Made by a program: the position numbers and the translations under genes. The notes beneath the pieces were generated by a model. It was given only the letters and a program-made list of their open reading frames with translations, searched no databases and was not told the DNA's origin. A stretch of 64,000 nt of DNA from Vitellaria paradoxa (taxonomy: Eukaryota; Streptophyta; Magnoliopsida; Ericales; Sapotaceae): the NCBI GenBank assembly GCA_019916065.1, contig CM034241.1, positions 14,145,728-14,209,727 on the forward strand, in the 5' to 3' direction. Shown piece by piece: positions 1 through 33,960 of this stretch. Positions within the stretch are counted from its first letter, which is position 1. Each line of letters begins with the position of its first letter.

Positions 1-1059
1 GCTTGGGCCAAGTTTCGGGTTTCATACCCTGTTTTCTGGTTTTGTGGTTTCTCACTCTTAAGACCTCAAATTGACCAAATTAAAGTAAAAATACCTAAAG
101 TTTCATGTTCCTAACATCAACACAAGGTTCTTGGGCATCAAACAAAGTTATCAATTTAAGTTTTCATCAACCAAAAGGCAAGTTAGGGATCAAAACACCA
201 TTTTTACTCTCTCAACCTATACACATATATATATATATATATATACATGTGTATAACTCCTATTTTCTTCCATGAATGTAATCAACATTTAAAAAGGGTT
301 TTCTAATGGTAATCTACTCCTTGTTACACATCACATATGTGAGAATGAGGCATTGAATCCCTATCTCAAGTTGTAAGAAGATGGATCAACAAAAAAGTGT
401 TTTGAGCTTCCAAACCCTCAAGCTTTGATGGACTCAATCTCCTCATTCCTTCATCCAAACTACAAATAAATTACATAGAAAGGTTCTTTAAGGTATAAAT
501 TTCACTTTTGCAAGAGGAATTTGATTTCCATGAAGGTTAGAAAGACCTACCTTCAATTTTCTCCACCCGATTCCTTGTTCTCCTTCCTTGTTCTTCCTTT
601 GCTTCTTCACCCGGTTTCTTCCCCTCCAATCCACTTCTTTCTCTCTTTCTTGCATCATCTCACCAATATATATATATATATATATATATCAATAAATTAA
701 CCCCCCAAACAGTGAATCTCATACCCCTCCTCACTCCTAGCTAGATATAGGTCATAGGGGAGAGGGGTCGGCTGAAAAATGTAGAGCAACTCATGTCTGT
801 CAAATCCACTATTCCTTGGGCGCCCATGCCTTCTTAGGTGGGCGTCCATGACCTTGGGCGCCCATGACTTGTGCGCCTAAGGTGCCCTTTTTTTCCTGCA
901 CTTGGCTAAAATACCTACTTTTGATGGCCTAACCCATCTCTTTCAAAGTTCTCAACTTTAAAGCACCATTAATGATCCATTCCACTAAATTAACATACAT
1001 TGTTTCCAAAATACATAAAAAACCGTATACTTATGTTAATACAAAGTCCGGGGTATTAC
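1..1059 (-). mobile_element. LTR of a probable Ty3/Gypsy element, cut by the window edge
   Basis: Read on the minus strand, the segment starts at 1059 with TGTAATACCCCGGACTT, the TGTAAxACCCCG start typical of plant Gypsy LTRs. Everything leftward has no coding signal and fits LTR sequence running off the window. It holds (TA)n runs near 222-245 and 668-690. At 815-890 there are three imperfect copies of a GGGCGCCCATG-like palindromic motif. The other LTR end, PBS and internal region are not in the window, so the family is inferred from the terminus alone. Confidence 0.45.
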
Positions 1060-1061
1060 AT

Positions 1062-3110
1062 ATATATTTGAGACGTGTTATATATCAGGGCTAAGTTGGT
1101 TTTTAATAGGTATGGGTTGAGAGATAAGGTAAGAACAAGTGACAGGGTTGCCTAGGGTTATTTAGGGTTGAGAGAAAATGTAAGAACAAGTGACAGGATT
1201 GTGTATTGTTCTTTAGGGTTCTCTTATATCTCTCTTATAATTCCATGCTCTATTGTTGGAGTTTCTTAGAATTGAAAACCAATTTTACCTTGCCCATAGA
1301 CATAGATAAATTGCTAAATCACGTAAATTTTATGTTCTTCCATTGTATGATTGTTCTTGTGTTTATCTGTAAATTTGTCATTATTAATCAGAGTGTTATT
1401 GGAAGGTGATCTAGGGTTTCTGCAACAATAATTGGTATCATAGCTAGATATTCAAGATGTCTAAAGGAATCTCTTCGTCTGCAAAGTTTAATGTCAACAA
1501 GTTCAACAGAATGTGATATTTTGGATTGCGACAGAGAAAGGTGAAGGATCTATTGGTGTAACAAGAATTAATGGTGAAGGCATTGGCAACGATGAAACCA
1601 GAAAAAATAGAAGAAATGGATTAGCTTGAACTGTAGGTAAGGTAGATGGAAGACGACCCCAACCTATGTTGTTCAAGGTAGAATTACCGGTGTTGAGTGT
1701 CCTAAAGGGTGAGTATTCACCAAGGTGGAGATTATTAAAGTTGTGGCTCATTTGGATTCACGAGAACACATAGGAGGTTGGAGGTTACAGGGTTTAAACT
1801 ATTGTACAAAACTGCTAGTTTAGGATTTCTATTTCAGGTAGGTTTCTGAGCCTAGTTCTAATTAGATTTCTCATTTCTATATATTTGGGATGGGTTGTAC
1901 ATCAAGGCCAAGTTCAAGAGTTAGGCTTTTCAGTAGGTATGGGTTGAAAGATAAGGTAAGAATAAGTGATAGGGTTGTCTGAGATTTTTTAAGATTCTCT
2001 CATATCTTTCTTCCAATTCTATACTCTATGGTTGGCGTTTTTTATAATTGAAAACCGATTTTACCTTACTCGCGGACGTAGGCAAAGTGCTAAATCACGT
2101 AAATCTTGTATTCTTCCATTATGCAATTTTTTGTGTGTTCGTTTGTGAGTTTGTCATTATTCATCAGGGTGTTGCCACAAGATGATCCAAGATTTCCACA
2201 ACAACAATAAGTATCAGAGTTAGATATTTAACATATCTAGACGAATCTCTTCGTCTGCAAAATTTGATGTCAGCAAGTTCAATGAAATGAGAAATTTCAG
2301 ATTATAGCAGAGAAAGGTAAAGGATTTGTTGGTGCAACAAGGAATAGTGAAGGTGTTGACAACGACGAAACCAGAAAAGATAGAAGAAGCAAATCAGCTT
2401 AAACTTCAGGTAAGATAGATAGGAGACAACTGCAACCTAAGTTGTTTAAGAAGGAGTTAATAGTGTTTAGCTTCTTAAGTGGTAGGTATTCGCTAAGGTG
2501 AAGATTGTTAAAGTTGTGACTCATATAGACTCACAGGAATACATAAAAAGTTGGAGGGGTGAAGATTGTTAAGGTTGTGACTCATATAGACTCACAGGAA
2601 TACATAAAAGGTTGGAGGTTGCGGGGTCTAACATGTGGTACAGAATTGTCAGTTTAAGAATTCTATTCCAAGTAAGTTTTTGAGTCCAATTCTGATTAGG
2701 TTTCTCGTTTCTATAAATTTGGGATGTGTTGACATCAAGGCTAAGTTCAAGAGTTGGAGTTTTCAATACGTACGGGTAGAGAGAAAAGGTAAGAACAAGT
2801 GACAGGGTTGTCTAGGATTTTTTTAGGGTTGAGAGAAAATGTAAGAACACATGACAAGGTTGTCAAGGGTTCTTTAAGGTTCTCTCATATCTCTCTTATA
2901 ATTCCATGCTCCATTGTTGGGGTTTCTTATAATTGAAAACAGATTTCGTTTTGCTCGTTGATGTAGGCAAATTACTGAACTACGTAAATTTTGTGTTCTA
3001 TTGTATGATTTTTCTTGTATTTGTCTGAAAGTTTACTATTATTCGTCAGGATATTACCAGAAGGTGATTCAAGGTTTCTGTAACAACATTGTTTAAACTT
3101 GTAGCTGATA
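1062..3110 (+). repeat. Tandem array of decayed copia LTR-PBS-gag units
   Basis: About 2.5 diverged copies of a roughly 0.82-kb unit lie head to tail, starting near 1062, 1877 and 2711. Each begins with a TATA-like ctatatatttggg stretch and LTR-like sequence. A primer-binding-site-like TTGGTATCATAGC follows (1432-1444; degenerate near 2210). Copies 1 and 2 then carry the start of a copia gag reading frame, with the KVKDLLVQQ-like motif near 1540 and 2320. Frames are broken and no pol is present. The third copy stops after the PBS region near 3110. The alternation of LTR and gag start suggests unequal recombination among copia copies. Confidence 0.6.
2498..2622. repeat. 62-bp tandem duplication
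   Basis: A segment beginning gtgaagattgttaa and containing gactcatatagactcacagg occurs twice head to tail, near 2498 and 2560, with very few differences. It lies inside the second copia-derived unit and looks recent compared with the divergence between units. Confidence 0.8.
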
Positions 3111-3114
3111 TTAA

Positions 3115-3587
3115 GAGGGTGTTTGTAGCGTTGAAAACCAAATAAAGTGTGGTTTAGGTAACTTTTTGGCATTTAGCGCTTAGCTACCAAACCACATTTT
3201 TTAGAGATGACTAGTTCTGTTGGAACAAATTTTCATCAGTTCTAACAGATTTTGGCAGAAACTTTTTGACTTTTACGTTAGTATATTAGATTTTAAATTT
3301 GTTTGAATGGATTTTTGGATCCACTCTAACGAATTTATGTCAAAACTTTTTGCAAGTTGTTGCAAAATTTTTGGGATTTGTAGAAAAGTTATTGGGGTTT
3401 GTGAAAATATTTTTTGGGTTTGTAAAAAATTTATTAGGATTTATATAAATTTGTTAAAATATTTAGATATATATAAAGTTATAGAAATTTTACGAAGTAC
3501 GAGATAAACAAAATGTGTTAAAAAGTTTTAGAGATTTTTAGAAATTTTCAAAAATTTTTTAGTATTTTCGACGCTCCAAATACACCC
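3115..3587. mobile_element. MITE with GGGTGTTTG-type inverted ends
   Basis: The left end gagggtgtttgtagcgttg and the right end cgacgctccaaatacaccc are imperfect inverted repeats. TTAA flanks both sides (3111-3114 and 3588-3591), which fits a TTA-type target duplication of the PIF/Harbinger group. The interior is AT-rich and non-coding. It abuts the end of the third copia-derived unit. Superfamily assignment is tentative. Confidence 0.55.
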
Positions 3588-5139
3588 TTAAAATGTTTGG
3601 ATTAATTTTCAATATAAAAGCACAAAAAAATTATCACTCGTTGAATTTGATAAAGAGTTTTTTGGTAAAATTTTTCTATCATTTTATAAACACACTTCTT
3701 GTGTGTTACTTGTAAATTTCATATTATTTGAAGGCACAAAGGATGCCGGACAATACCTTGTTATGCATGTGTATGTGAGAACAAAGCCCATGGGATCAAT
3801 GCGTGAGGAAATGTACAAGAGCTTACCTCCCATTAACTTTTTGGGAAGGTTTCAAACTAAAATTAATATAGGAAAATGATATCGTATTTTTTATGTTTTT
3901 AATTTATTTCTCTTTGTTTGGAAGTGCCAATCTGTCATTGTAGAAGGTGTGACTCACCCAAGCCAAGGCACATGTGGTGTTTACGCTTGAGGATAAGTTA
4001 GGTGGGGGCAACACTGACAATCTTTCAGAAAGTAACCGTTGTGCCCACACTGAAATTCTAATCTCTAATATCGCCAACACACAGCATCCCCAAACAAATG
4101 TTATTGCATTATTTTTTTTTTTCAATTCAAAATCAGTTGTAAAATAAAGATACATGCCCTGCTCCTTTAAAAAAAAAAAAAATTAATAAAGGTCAGTTTG
4201 GTTGGCAAAAAATAAGGATAATGCCATTTTTGTCCATTTTGGTGCTTTGGAAACACCACTAAAATTACCAAAAATGTTCTCCAATTTTTTTTACTGAATA
4301 ATTAAAAGTTACTAAAAATTTTTCTAATTTTTTATCAAATTTGTAAAAATTTCTTAAAATTCTTAAAAGTTTCAAAATTATACTAAAGGCGCCAAAAGAT
4401 TCAAGTACTAAAAATTCGTAAAATTCCCTAAGTCCATTTTTGGAGCATAGACATGTTGAGGGAATAGAAAAGTGATAGAAAATTATAGGAATGTAAAATA
4501 CAATGAAAAAGTCAAAATTTATTTTAATTTTTTATTGAGTTATAAAAGACAAAAATAAATAGATATTTATTAACAAAGTTTAACTTTTGCTTGATTAAGT
4601 GTAAAAAAATTATAAATTTTATTTTTCTTTCATTTTTCTTTTCTCTCCACAAATCCGTATTATCCATGTTTCAAAAATAGAAGCATAAGATTATATTTGA
4701 AATATGAATTTGTAGAGAGAAAGGAAAAGTAAAAGAAAAAGGTGGGAATGTAAAATAAAACAAAAAAATTAAACTTATTTAATTTTTTTATTGAGTTAGA
4801 AAAATAAGATTAAAATGAATAGATATTTGTCAACAATATTTAATTTTTTACTTGGTTAAGTGTATAAAAATTACAAAAATTATCAATTTTATTTTCTCTT
4901 CATTACTCTTCTACTTCTACAAATTCATATTCTAAACATAATGTAAAAGTTCCGTAATTTTTGCAATTTGCAGCCAAACGCACTATAGATAAATAAATAA
5001 TGATTTCACTTGCCGAACAATAAACAGCAATAAATATATGTTTATTTGAAATATGTCCGCAAGTATTCAATATGCAATTTTTTGAGTCACGTATTAGATA
5101 ATAGATAAACAATTTACTCTAATTATTTAAGGATATATC
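3588..5139. other. AT-rich intergenic stretch with a local duplication
   Basis: No gene is supported. Two diverged direct copies of a 230-260-bp AT-rich segment start near 4488 and 4745; both begin ggaatgtaaaat, and each later reads aatagatattt. A related sequence recurs near 33730-33890, so this is probably a dispersed MITE-like family. Short ORFs here look random. Confidence 0.5.
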
Positions 5140-5308
5140 GGCTCCGTTTGGAGCTACACAAAATAAAATAAAATCTTACAAATCTCTATAAACATGAATT
5201 ACAAGACAGTTAATTTTAAATTTTTCACTCACTGTACGAATTACGAGATATTTACTTTTACAATTTTATTTTATTTTATACACTTTTATACAATTCCAAA
5301 CACACCCG
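5140..5308. mobile_element. Short MITE candidate
   Basis: The left end ggctccgtttggagc and the right end ccaaacacacccg are imperfect inverted repeats of the CCGTTTGG / CCAAACACACC kind. The length is about 170 bp with an AT-rich non-coding interior. A flanking atc occurs on both sides and may be a 3-bp target duplication, but that is weak. Confidence 0.4.
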
Positions 5309-5804
5309 ATCATCCTAAATCTCTCAATGAAATGACACGAGGATATTAATTTTTTATTTTTTAATTACACTTTACCATTTTGTAATTTGAACTAAAAGTA
5401 CGTTATCAGCATTTTTAGTTTAAAAGTCGACACATAATTGTTTTGTAATTTAAATTAAAATGTAAAATTATTAAAAATATTAAATTTAATTAAATTTGTG
5501 TCACATATCATATAGACTTATATATAATTGTCTAAAAAAATATTATCTAAAAAGATAAAGATAAATTGATTCTCTTTAAAAAAAATATTTTATGTTATCA
5601 TAAAAATGAGTAAAAATAAAATTTCACCTATCTATTTTTATGAAAATCTTTTTCTCTCAATTAATATTGGCTCACAAGACGCAATTCAAGTTAACTTTAC
5701 ATTTTTATCAAAATCATGAGGCCTTCATTGATTATTCTTTAATCAATAATCAATAATTACCACCAATCATTATACGCTCTATGTACATTTAATTTTACGT
5801 GAAC

Positions 5805-5943
5805 TTTTTTTTTTTTTTTGAATCTTTAAGATATTCAGGCCAATTTGCGATCAGGTAAGTTTTTCAACGATCCTGATAAGATTCGAAGTAGTAATTATTA
5901 AATAATAAATCTAAAATCTTACCAGTTGAACTATCACTCATGA
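5805..5943 (-). mobile_element. tRNA-derived SINE candidate
   Basis: Read on the minus strand, the element starts near 5943 with a tRNA-like head. An A-box-like TAGTTCAACTGG (5922-5933) and a B-box-like TTCGAATCTT (about 5879-5888) sit about 45 bp apart. It ends in a 15-nt A run, seen as T at 5805-5819 on the + strand. Order, spacing and tail match a SINE. No clear target duplication was found. Confidence 0.45.
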
Positions 5944-6487
5944 TTAAATAAAAATAACATACAATGGAAATGTAATGTTTTTTGTTTAATAAATTTAAAA
6001 GAGTGGAGTAAAATGAGATGATTTAAAATATAAGTTCTAAAATAAATTAGTGATAAGGTAAAAAAAAAAGAAAAACTAAGATCGTAATATTAAGTACAAA
6101 AAAATATTTTACCTAAAATTTAAAATTGTATAAATAATTATATGCAAAAAAATAATTTAATTATATGTCAATCCAACTAATTATAAAACAAAAACATACC
6201 GCCTAAGGATTCATTCGATAGGTGCTAGAAACAACAATCTAAGGATATGCGGCATACATCGATCTATTTACAGTTGATATTCAATTGATGGGAAAGGGTG
6301 AAGGAAGCAAAGCCACCAATAACTAACGCCTTATCCACCTATTTGGAGTAAGGTGCAAAATTATTAAAAAAAAAATATTAAATTTATGTCTCGCATCTCA
6401 TAAAAATTTACATGTAATTGTCTAAAAATGTTTTAAAAAAATAAGAGTAAACCAAGCCTTTTTAAAAAATAAATAATATTTTATTGG
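5944..6487. other. AT-rich intergenic sequence
   Basis: No gene, inverted-repeat element or RNA gene is supported here. The sequence is A/T-rich with several poly-A runs and only short random ORFs. Confidence 0.5.
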
Positions 6488-7677
6488 GTAAATTACACCT
6501 AGACCCCCTAAACATTAGGGTAATTACACCTAATACCCCTCAACATTTAAAATTGATAAATACCCCCTTATTTTGAAATGGTGCTAACACTTAACCCCTT
6601 CCGTTAGACTTCCGTTAAGGTTACAGTTAAAATGATGACGTCAGTCAAAAATTGACTCCATAATTCCATTTTTACCCTTATTTGTGTGTTAGGGTTAGGG
6701 TTTTGAGGGATGGTAACTGAAGGGACTCTGCTGCCGGCGGCGAAGGGAATGGCAGTGTCGGCCAGCGAAGGCTCGACGTGATAGCTGATATGGAAGAGGT
6801 GACTTTCTCTCGCTATCTCTCATTCTCTCTTGAATTTTAGTTTTGATTTTTTGTTATGGACGGAGGATGAGAAAGAAACGAAGCATCTAGAAGCCTTGGA
6901 AGGAGCTGAATCACGTCTCCATCTCTTCCAGATCGATCTCTTTGACTACGACTCCGTCGCCGCCAGCGGAATCATGGGTACCCGACCACACAATCTAGTT
7001 CAGGTTTTCCGATCGAGTGGGCGGTAGTCGCTGCCACACCCCTGCCGTAGATCAACCCAAAAGTTTTTTTCTCGGTTGAGATTGCTTTCCTCTTCGCCAA
7101 CTGTTTGGAGATCTGTCGGGAAATTCATTCTTGGTTGATCTTTAATTTTTGCAGTCGCTGGGGGCTGTCGGAATCGCTAGTGCTAGCTTGAATCGAGGAG
7201 ACGTTGGCATGAACAGTGTAGACGCGATTGGGGAGGAGATGGACCGCCCATGAAAATTGGGAGATTTATGGGGTTTGTAATTTCATGCTTCAATTGGCGG
7301 TCAAACAATTCCGGCATTCTCTTGCTTGTCCATCCCTTTCCCAATTTTCCGGCACGCTTGCCGTGCCCAGAAAACCCTTCTCCGGCAAACTGGATAGATG
7401 TGCATGTATATATATATATATATATATATAAAGAGTTTATATATTTTACAATAACAAGAGAGAGAACGAAGGAGAAGGTATTTTTGTAATTAATTAATTA
7501 AGTTATGGGTTAATTTGTCTTTATAATAAAATTTTAACGGAGTTAGGATTCAAAGTAACAGAAGGGGGTCAGGGGTTAACAACATTTCAAAATAAGGGGG
7601 TATTTGTCAATTTCAAATGTTGAGGGGTACTAGGTGTAATTACCTTAATGTTTAGGGGGTCTAAGTGTAATTTACCC
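6488..7677. mobile_element. Pack-MULE (non-autonomous Mutator-like element) with captured gene sequence
   Basis: Long terminal inverted repeats of about 130 bp begin GGGTAAATTACACCTAGAC at 6488 and end in the matching complement at 7677. Both contain CCCCCTAAACATTA and a stretch complementary to AAATAAGGGGG. The flanks are ttttttatt (6479-6487) and tattttatt (7678-7686), an approximate 9-bp target duplication as expected for Mutator-like elements. There is no transposase. The interior has coding-like composition in two parts: a reductase exon fragment (6860-6965), and a GC-richer block at 7020-7390 of unknown origin. A (TA)n run lies at about 7408-7430. The element ends about 350 bp before the CT tract upstream of the SBT2 gene. 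Confidence 0.8.
6860..6965 (+). pseudogene. Captured exon fragment of a cinnamoyl-CoA-reductase-like gene
   Basis: One frame reads DEKETKHLEALEGAES followed by RLHLFQIDLFDYDS. This is the segment after the Rossmann NADP-binding start in plant CCR-like / short-chain reductases (the CCR-like SNL6-type group). Only about 33 codons are present. The NADP glycine motif upstream and the catalytic YxxxK downstream are absent. The similarity stops after the Ala-Ala codons near 6965. It sits in a 65-codon open frame (6830-7027) with unrelated ends. It is a captured fragment inside the Pack-MULE, not a working enzyme; whether it is transcribed is unknown. Confidence 0.7.
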
Positions 7678-7686
7678 TATTTTATT

Positions 7687-8876
7687 TTAATATAAAAATA
7701 AATAAATAAGTATTGTTATTTATTTATTTTATTATTTATTAAATTTTATAAAAAAATTCTCCCAACAAATTTTAAGTCATAAGACACAAATTCTATTAAA
7801 TTTAATTAATTTATTTAATTTTATATAATAATTTAAATTACGAAAACAATTTTGGGCTCATGTGTTTTTAGGCCTACCGCGTGAAAAGTAAAGTGTAATT
7901 AACTGAAAACCACATAAAACTGTTGCATAAGTGCTTAATTTGAATCTATTCTTAGTGATTTTCGATGTGGTCCCTCCATTTCGGTCTCTTTATCTGGCGC
8001 GTCCATAAAGTGCAAACCCTAACTACCTCTCTCTCTCTCTCTCTCTCTCTCTATATCTATATATATCTCTCTCTACACCCCCCACTCTCTCACTCTGTGT
8101 GCTCTCTGCTTTCTTGGTTCAGCGGGTGGTGATGATCTCTCTTCCCATCAGCTCAGCTGGATGTATTTATTATGCTTATGATCAGAATCTAATGTAATGC
8201 AGTTGGATTTCGATGGATCGATCACAACAAGTCTCATAACAGTGATTTTTTTATTCGAATAATAAATAAGGATTGTAGTGAGATAACCATTTTCGGGGTG
8301 ATTATTTTTGTCGATCCAGAAATCAGAATGTGAGTAAAGATGTTGGCTTTTGTTCCCATTTGATTTGATTTCATCTGATTTTCTTCTCGTAAGCTGCAAA
8401 TGTGAGCTGGTTGTAGCTTTTCTAATTCTTGCTCCCAGTGTATGTCACTTCTTCTTACTGCTATGTTGTGCAGGCTAATCACGCGGGGTACATCTGAATA
8501 AGAGAAAGTTAATAAATTGGATCAGCTGAGATTGTTCTTCTTGGTAACTATGTTGATAATTCTACTCGTTTTCCCTTTGATTGAACTTGCGCTCTCACTC
8601 CCCATTTGACTTTTGGCAATGTTAACCTTTTCAGAACGATTTGTCTTTTTATCTGTAATCTTATATCTAAATTCTACATCATTCCCATTAATTATATATT
8701 TATTTATTTAAGCTTGGGGATTATGTTTTGTCAATTTATCATTTGGGGACAATAACATAAGATTTGATTGCGTTTTTCTTATCTGTGTTTATCTGGATCT
8801 CAGATTCTCAGGGTAGTTTGTTGGTAAACGGAAACAGATTTTGTGGGCAACCATAGTTGGCACTGGGTAAACGAAC
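7687..8876 (+). promoter_or_regulatory. Upstream region and 5' leader of the SBT2 gene
   Basis: After an AT-rich stretch, a (CT)13 tract lies at 8027-8052, then a TATA-like ctatatatatc at 8057-8067 and more CT-rich sequence to about 8130. CT-rich patches of this kind are common at plant transcription starts and leaders. The 750 bp from there to the ATG at 8877 is long, T-rich and contains several out-of-frame ATGs. This suggests one or more leader introns, but their borders cannot be set from sequence alone. Confidence 0.45.
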
Positions 8877-32556
<23,680 letters not shown>

Positions 32557-32598
32557 TTTGGATTTCGAGTATTATGGCTACGAATGATATTTCTATTT

Positions 32599-32638
<40 letters not shown>

Positions 32639-33960
32639 TTTCAATCCGTGGGAATAAGATGTTGCAATTCTGGGTGTATTGTATTGGTTAAACATGTATG
32701 TGTATTCGTAGAAGAGATGACACATACGTAGAAGAGATGTAAAGATAAGTTAGTTTTGGTAACTTTTATTTGTAAAATGGTGGAATACCTTGTATTTTGC
32801 CTTTGCAGTGGGTGAAGAGAGGTTTGGTTGTTTGATGTGGGGCAGAAGAAGAGGATAGTTGGGGGTTTTACGTAAACTTACATTGTATTATTGACTCTTC
32901 TTTCTGTAATATGATTTGATCATATAGTTTCGTTTATGTCTTGACTCGTGAAAGTACTGCAAATTGAAGGCATCGCTGTTTTGTTCATCCTCCGGTGCAA
33001 TTCTTTTTCCAAGTTATTCAGGGTCTGTTTGGTTTTAAGAAAAATACATCACTCGTATTTCAGCAAAATATTTTTGAAATAATGAGTAAAAGTGATCCTC
33101 AAGATCACGAGAACTTAAACTGTCTTAATTTCAGGAATCTAGGAATTATCAAAAAATATATATATATATGTATAAATAAAAATATTCTTTTAAATATTTT
33201 ATATTGAAACAAATGAAGTACTAATTTATTTATTTTGGTATGAGGTCGGTTTTTCCCATTTTTCCCCTCATAAAAACACTATATTAAAAACAAAATATTT
33301 AAAAATATTTCGTTTAAGTTTTTGAGATGAAAATTATTTATTGAATTTTTGTATTCAATATTCTTTAAAATACTATTTCAAGTAGCTGGGTTGTAATAAT
33401 ATATCTATATTTTTATAAGAATAATTATTTTATTTTTATATTTATTACAGTTAAAGAAAAAATTAAGAAAATGATAAATGCATTTTATTTTTAACTTTTC
33501 ACACTCTAAAAATCAATATTGTTTGTTAGAGGAGATAGAGTGCAAGTAGCTATTAAATTTTTTGAGTTAATAAATTTAATTTTTTTTCTAATTACAAACA
33601 GCTATAAATTTGTTTGTTGTGCATAAAGCTCTTTAAAAATTACCTTGAAAATGATTGGACAATTAACATTTTAGAATTAGTTTACAACTTTTAGGTAGCT
33701 AATTATTGTGCAATTGCATTTTTAGGTTGTGCTTGAAATAAGGATGTATGGTAAATTGAAGGAAAAGGTAGAAAAGTAAAATAAATGAAAAAATATTAAA
33801 TTTATTTTATTTTGTAGATATGATTTGGAAAAGGAGAATAAAATGAATAGTCATTTATCAAAAATATAATTTTTATTTAATCTATATAATAAGAAAGTTC
33901 AAAATTTTGAATTTTTGTTAGTTTCAACTATTAAATTTATTCAATGGTCAAAATTAAACT
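32557..33960 (+). other. 3' UTR of the SBT2 gene and AT-rich intergenic sequence
   Basis: A long (TA)n tract lies at about 32601-32636. U-rich and aataaga/aatatga-type signals between 32650 and 32950 could serve polyadenylation, but no single site stands out. From about 33010 on the sequence is AT-rich. It includes a gggtctgtttgg MITE-like end at 33018 and a segment near 33730-33890 related to the repeat at 4488-4890. Confidence 0.5.

Noticed and set aside
24..1050. Possible gene in the first kilobase
   Set aside because: No coding frame; ends like a Gypsy LTR on the minus strand.
8148..8482. Overlapping minus-strand ORFs upstream of SBT2
   Set aside because: They lie in the 5' leader region on the opposite strand, with no motif.
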